In this document: piece after piece, positions 5,307 to 8,119 of the stretch
Layout of the letters: each line of letters begins with the position of its first letter
How positions within the stretch are numbered: position 1 is the stretch's first letter
Source of the DNA: an uncultured Sphingomonadales bacterium
GTDB lineage: Bacteria > Pseudomonadota > Alphaproteobacteria > Sphingomonadales > Sphingomonadaceae
Length of the DNA: 8,119 bases
Direction of reading: 5' to 3'
Assembly: GCA_903828025.1 (NCBI GenBank)
Contig: CAIKKO010000296.1
Span: 1-8,119 of the forward strand
Position numbers and translations under genes: made by a program
Notes under the pieces: generated by a model
What the model saw: only the letters and a program-made list of their open reading frames with translations
Told to the model about the DNA's origin: nothing
The model's database searches: none

Positions 5307-6647
5307 TCAGCGCTGCGCGGTGGTGATCGTCCAGCGCCACGGTGCCAAAGTTCGGGCTTTGCCGCCCACCGTGTAAGTCTGCGCGGCAGCGGTGAGATTG
5401 ACCGCGACACCCACCCGGTCCGCCCCCTTGATGCGGCGGAACGCGAAGACCTTGGGGTTGCCCGTCTCGACGATCTCCAGATTGCCCGCCTCGTGCGCGC
5501 TCGAAAGCGCTGGATGCGCGTGTTTCAGGCCGAGCAGCATCCGGTAGAGCCCGGCGCGGCGATACTGGCCCCACACAATCGGGTCCTTGTCGAAAAACTT
5601 GAGGCGCTTGTTCAGCCCGTCCTCCTGGCCGCCATAGACCAGCGGCATGCCCGGCAAGGTCGCGGCGAGCACCGCCATGGCGTCGGTACCGTCGCCATAA
5701 AGATCGCGGTCGGTGCCGTTCCACGAATTCTCGTCGTGATCGCTGGTGAAAGTCATGCGGTAGGTCCCGGCCGGATAGCGCCGCGCGGGCGCGGTGTAGA
5801 GCCTGGCCAGATCGCGCGCATCGGCCTTGCCTTTCGCGACATCAATCAGCGTGTGATAGAGCTTCCAGTCATACGTCATGTCGAAGGCGCGGGCCTGCAG
5901 ATCGGGCGTATCCGCCTCGGCCAGCATGAACATCGGCTTCGTCTTGTCGAGCGCGGCGCGGGCCTGATCCCAGAAGCTGGTCGGCAGGTTCCACGCCACA
6001 TCGCAGCGGAAGCCGTCGATGTTCGCCGCCGTGATCCAGTAGCGCATGGCTTCGATCATCCCCGCGCGCACTTCGGGTTTGCGGTAATCAAGCCCGATAA
6101 CGTCGGCCCAGACTTCCAGATGGTGGTCACTGAGATCGGTGTAGTGATACCCCTCCAGCGCGCCCTGCGCATTGCGTAGATACCAGTCCGGATGCTCCTT
6201 CACCCACACATTGTCCCAGCCGGTATGGTTCGCCACCCAGTCGATGATCACCTTGAAGCCCTGCCGGTGCGCGGCATTCACCAGATGCTTCAGATCATCC
6301 AGCGTGCCGTATTCGGGGTTGACCGCGGTGTAGTCGCTCACCGCATAATAGCTGCCCAGCGTGCCCTTGCGCTCCTTCTGGCTGATCGGATTGACCGGCA
6401 TCAGCCAGAGCACATCGACACCCATGCGGCGGATGCGCGGCAAATGCTGTTCAAAGGCGCGGAAAGTACCTTCCGGCGTGAATTGCCGGACATTGACCTC
6501 ATAGATCGTCGCCGATTTCGACCACGCCGGGTGGGCGACTTGCGTGACGCCCTCGGTGATCGGGAGCGGTTCGGCCATAACGAATTGCGGCGCAAGCAGC
6601 GCAGCGACCGGCAGCAGCAGGGCGGATAGTAAGCGGGAAAGGGCCAT
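5307..6647 (-). CDS. Secreted GH13 alpha-amylase family glycoside hydrolase
   Basis: A 446-residue enzyme of family GH13, which cleaves alpha-glucosidic bonds in starch-like glucans. A signal peptide (1-25, hydrophobic core LLSALLLPVAALLA, likely cleavage after FVMA) sends it to the periplasm or beyond. The catalytic barrel shows all the standard blocks: DWVANHT (136-142), GFRCDVAWN (212-220) with nucleophile Asp216, acid/base Glu244 in MLAEADTP, and SDHDEN (302-307) with His304-Asp305. A short beta domain ends the protein. The frame also allows GTG at 6656, but ATG 6647 has AGGG 8 nt upstream and starts directly with the signal peptide. Exact specificity (alpha-amylase, neopullulanase or cyclomaltodextrinase type) cannot be told from sequence alone. 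There is no adjacent maltose transporter or TonB receptor. A LacI-type palindrome lies just upstream. Confidence 0.92.
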   Translation of the reverse strand: MALSRLLSALLLPVAALLAPQFVMAEPLPITEGVTQVAHPAWSKSATIYEVNVRQFTPEGTFRAFEQHLPRIRRMGVDVLWLMPVNPISQKERKGTLGSYYAVSDYTAVNPEYGTLDDLKHLVNAAHRQGFKVIIDWVANHTGWDNVWVKEHPDWYLRNAQGALEGYHYTDLSDHHLEVWADVIGLDYRKPEVRAGMIEAMRYWITAANIDGFRCDVAWNLPTSFWDQARAALDKTKPMFMLAEADTPDLQARAFDMTYDWKLYHTLIDVAKGKADARDLARLYTAPARRYPAGTYRMTFTSDHDENSWNGTDRDLYGDGTDAMAVLAATLPGMPLVYGGQEDGLNKRLKFFDKDPIVWGQYRRAGLYRMLLGLKHAHPALSSAHEAGNLEIVETGNPKVFAFRRIKGADRVGVAVNLTAAAQTYTVGGKARTLAPWRWTITTAQR

Positions 6648-6662
6648 GCGCGGCACCCTAAT

Positions 6663-6674
6663 GCAAACGTTTCC
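6663..6674. promoter_or_regulatory. LacI-family operator-like palindrome upstream of the amylase gene
   Basis: GCAAACGTTTCC holds the perfect 8-nt palindrome AAACGTTT centred on CG, with matching outer G/C bases. This is the typical form of LacI/GalR-family operators, including maltose/starch repressors. It starts 15 nt upstream of the chosen amylase ATG, where a bound repressor would block transcription. No LacI-family gene is in the window. Confidence 0.55.
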
Positions 6675-6702
6675 GGCGGCTAGACGACATTCGTATACGC
6701 TG

Positions 6703-7392
6703 TCACCACGCCTCGGCGATATCCACCAGCGCGCTGCGATCGAGCACGGTCACCCGTCCGCCCTTGAGCGCGACGATGCCGCCGTCCGCCCAGGCCGAAA
6801 GCTGGCGGTTGATCTGCTCGCGCGACATGCCGGCAAAGTTGCCCAGTTCGCCCTGGCTGAGCGCGATCTTGAGCCGGGTTTCCGAATCGTCGTCCCCACC
6901 CATCATCAGCCGCAGCAGGAAGCGGGCGAGGCGCGGGCCGGAGGTATAGGCGCGGTCTGCTTCGATCACCGTGTTGTTCTGGCGCAGTCTGCGGGCCATC
7001 GCCTGCAGCAGCCGCAGCGCAAGGCCTTGGTGCTTGCCGATAATCTCTGCAAAGGCGGCGCGGCCAAGGCTGAGCGCTTCGACTGGTTCGATGGCCTCGA
7101 CACTGGCGGTGCGCTCGCCGCCATCGAGGAACGCGATCTCGCCCAGTACTGCGCCGCGTTCGGCATAATCGAGCACGATTTCGCGGCCATTGGCGGCCAC
7201 CATGCTCACGCGGGCGAGGCCGCTCAGCACGATCCACAGCGTATCGCCCGGATCGCCCTGCAGGATGATCGGCTGCCCCGCCTTGAAGGTGCGCACGGCG
7301 CCGTGTGCCGCGATATCGGCCAGCTCCTCGGCCGAGCAGCCCCCGAGCAGGCTGGATGAGGTCAGCGTATCAGCGAGTGTCGCGGCGTCCAT
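6703..7392 (-). CDS. Crp/Fnr-family transcriptional regulator
   Basis: A 229-residue DNA-binding regulator. The N-terminal cyclic-nucleotide-binding beta-roll (about 15-110) contains GDPGDTLWIVLSGLARV (46-62) and GEIAFLDGGERTASVEA (84-100). Gly84-Glu85 and Arg94-Thr95-Ala96 match the phosphate-binding cassette of cAMP-responsive members, so nucleotide binding is plausible. A long dimer helix follows (about 112-140). The C-terminal winged helix contains LSQGELGNFAGMSREQINRQLSAW (178-201), with R191-E192-x3-R196 in the recognition helix as in E. coli Crp. There is no N-terminal cysteine cluster as in oxygen-sensing Fnr. ATG 7392 follows AGGGGA at a normal spacing. The gene sits 68 nt after pyrG and 55 nt before the amylase gene, all on one strand. 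Its targets are unknown. Confidence 0.93.
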   Translation of the reverse strand: MDAATLADTLTSSSLLGGCSAEELADIAAHGAVRTFKAGQPIILQGDPGDTLWIVLSGLARVSMVAANGREIVLDYAERGAVLGEIAFLDGGERTASVEAIEPVEALSLGRAAFAEIIGKHQGLALRLLQAMARRLRQNNTVIEADRAYTSGPRLARFLLRLMMGGDDDSETRLKIALSQGELGNFAGMSREQINRQLSAWADGGIVALKGGRVTVLDRSALVDIAEAW

Positions 7393-7438
7393 GGCATTCC
7401 CCTAAAAGGATCAGGAGACTAACCCGCCCAGCACCGGC

Positions 7439-7451
7439 TTGACCAGATCAA
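7439..7451. promoter_or_regulatory. Inverted repeat upstream of the Crp/Fnr-type gene
   Basis: TTGACCAGATCAA has half-sites TTGA and TCAA and lies 47 nt upstream of the regulator's ATG. It resembles an Fnr/Crp-type site, but the half-sites are 5 nt apart rather than 6. Autoregulation is possible and unproven. Confidence 0.3.
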
Positions 7452-7460
7452 ACGCGCCGA

Positions 7461-8119
7461 TCAGACCAAACGGGCCTGCTTCACCGCAGCAGCGATAAAG
7501 CCCTTGAACAGCGGATGCGGCTCGAACGGGCGGCTTTTGAGTTCGGGGTGGAACTGCACGCCGATGAACCACGGATGGTCCGGCCGCTCGACGATTTCGG
7601 GCAGCAGGCCATCGGGCGACATGCCGGAAAACACGAGGCCGCCCTCTTCGAGCGGCGCGCGGTAGGCCCCGTTGACTTCGTAACGGTGGCGGTGGCGTTC
7701 GCTGATCGTGTCGGCACCGTAGATCTGCGCGACATGGCTGTTGCCCGAAAGCTGCGCCTCATACGCGCCGAGCCGCATCGTGCCGCCCAGATCCCCGCCA
7801 GCCGCGCGGGTTTCGAGGCCTTCGGGGGTCATCCATTCGGTGATGATACCCACCACCGGATCGTCGGTCTGGCCGAATTCGCTGGACGACGCCTCAGCGA
7901 TTCCGGCGATATTGCGCGCGCCCTCGATGCAGGCCATCTGCATGCCGAGGCAGATGCCGAAGAACGGCACGCCGCGTTCGCGCGCAAACCGCACGCTCGC
8001 GATCTTGCCCTCGGTGCCGCGCTCGCCGAACCCGCCGGGCACGAGAATGCCATGCATCGGCTCAAGATGGGCAGCGATTTCGGCATCTCCCCGTTCGAAG
8101 ATTTCCGCGTCAATCCAGC
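7461..8119 (-). CDS. pyrG: CTP synthase PyrG, C-terminal glutamine amidotransferase domain (partial)
   Basis: The last 218 residues of CTP synthase, with the 5' part beyond the window's right edge (the complete enzyme is about 540-550 residues). CTP synthase makes CTP from UTP and ATP using ammonia from glutamine. The visible class I amidotransferase domain begins with WIDAE at the window edge and has ILVPGGFGERGTEGK (24-38 of the fragment). GICLGMQ (54-60) holds nucleophile Cys56, and VQFHPE (187-192) holds His190 and Glu192, which complete the triad. RHRHRYEVN (141-149) is strongly conserved in PyrG. The domain is intact and ends normally at a TGA. The frame is open to the edge, so the internal Met at 8057 is not the start. 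A Crp/Fnr-type gene follows on the same strand. Confidence 0.97.
   Translation of the reverse strand, partial: WIDAEIFERGDAEIAAHLEPMHGILVPGGFGERGTEGKIASVRFARERGVPFFGICLGMQMACIEGARNIAGIAEASSSEFGQTDDPVVGIITEWMTPEGLETRAAGGDLGGTMRLGAYEAQLSGNSHVAQIYGADTISERHRHRYEVNGAYRAPLEEGGLVFSGMSPDGLLPEIVERPDHPWFIGVQFHPELKSRPFEPHPLFKGFIAAAVKQARLV

Noticed and set aside
7439..7451. Canonical Fnr box
   Set aside because: The spacing between TTGA and TCAA is 5 nt rather than 6, so I list it only as a low-confidence inverted repeat.
1..8119. CRISPR array, insertion sequence, prophage or toxin-antitoxin genes
   Set aside because: No spaced direct repeats, transposase or integrase motifs, terminal inverted repeats with target duplications, or small toxin-antitoxin pairs were seen. 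The only tandem repeat is the 13-nt one at 2987-3025.

Overview
The window is a high-GC stretch of bacterial chromosome. Protein style (a PspC-domain mini-protein, a DUF1178 protein, an IbpA-class Hsp20 with a ROSE-like leader, an alphaproteobacterial-looking PyrG C-terminus) and gene order suggest an alphaproteobacterium, most likely a sphingomonad (Novosphingobium/Erythrobacter-like). The placement is by protein recognition only and no search was run. I see no phage, transposon, CRISPR or plasmid genes, so this looks like ordinary housekeeping chromosome with several interesting regulatory details.

Layout. 58-285 (+) is a small PspC-domain membrane protein. It converges on 340-1137 (-), a YhhQ-type queuosine-precursor transporter. 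Next comes tRNA-Arg(UCU) at 1197-1273 (+), a GT39/ArnT-like membrane glycosyltransferase at 1330-2853 (+), and tRNA-Arg(CCU) at 2872-2948 (-). The glycosyltransferase is therefore bracketed by two inverted tRNAs for the rare AGA/AGG codons. On the minus strand, grxC (4634-4356), a Nit-type amidase (4359-3514) and a DUF1178 protein (3517-3014) form a tight operon with two ATGA overlaps, and the tRNA-Arg(CCU) lies 65 nt downstream. A 13-nt tandem repeat at the end of the DUF1178 gene puts stop codons in all three frames.

A divergent regulatory region (about 4640-4781) separates grxC from a small heat-shock protein gene (4782-5243, +). Heat-shock-sigma-like motifs can be read on both strands, and the hsp20 leader ends in a hairpin with the features of a ROSE RNA thermometer: an upstream UUGCU opposite the AGGAGG Shine-Dalgarno. 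A strong terminator hairpin (5274-5301) follows hsp20. The remaining genes are all on the minus strand and are transcribed in the order pyrG (C-terminal amidotransferase domain, running off the window end), a Crp/Fnr-family regulator, and a secreted GH13 alpha-amylase-type enzyme. The amylase has a LacI-type operator-like palindrome (AAACGTTT) just upstream of its start.

How the parts fit together: grxC and the Nit amidase both relate to glutathione chemistry (thiol-disulfide exchange; removal of deaminated glutathione), and their promoter appears to share control DNA with a chaperone gene. This suggests a small stress-protection module with DUF1178 as its uncharacterised member. That functional link is inference. 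The most defensible unusual items are the ROSE-like leader, the back-to-back heat-shock-like promoters, the tRNA-Arg(CCU) lacking A14 and A20, and the triple-frame stop repeat. I do not see a clearly undescribed multi-gene system.
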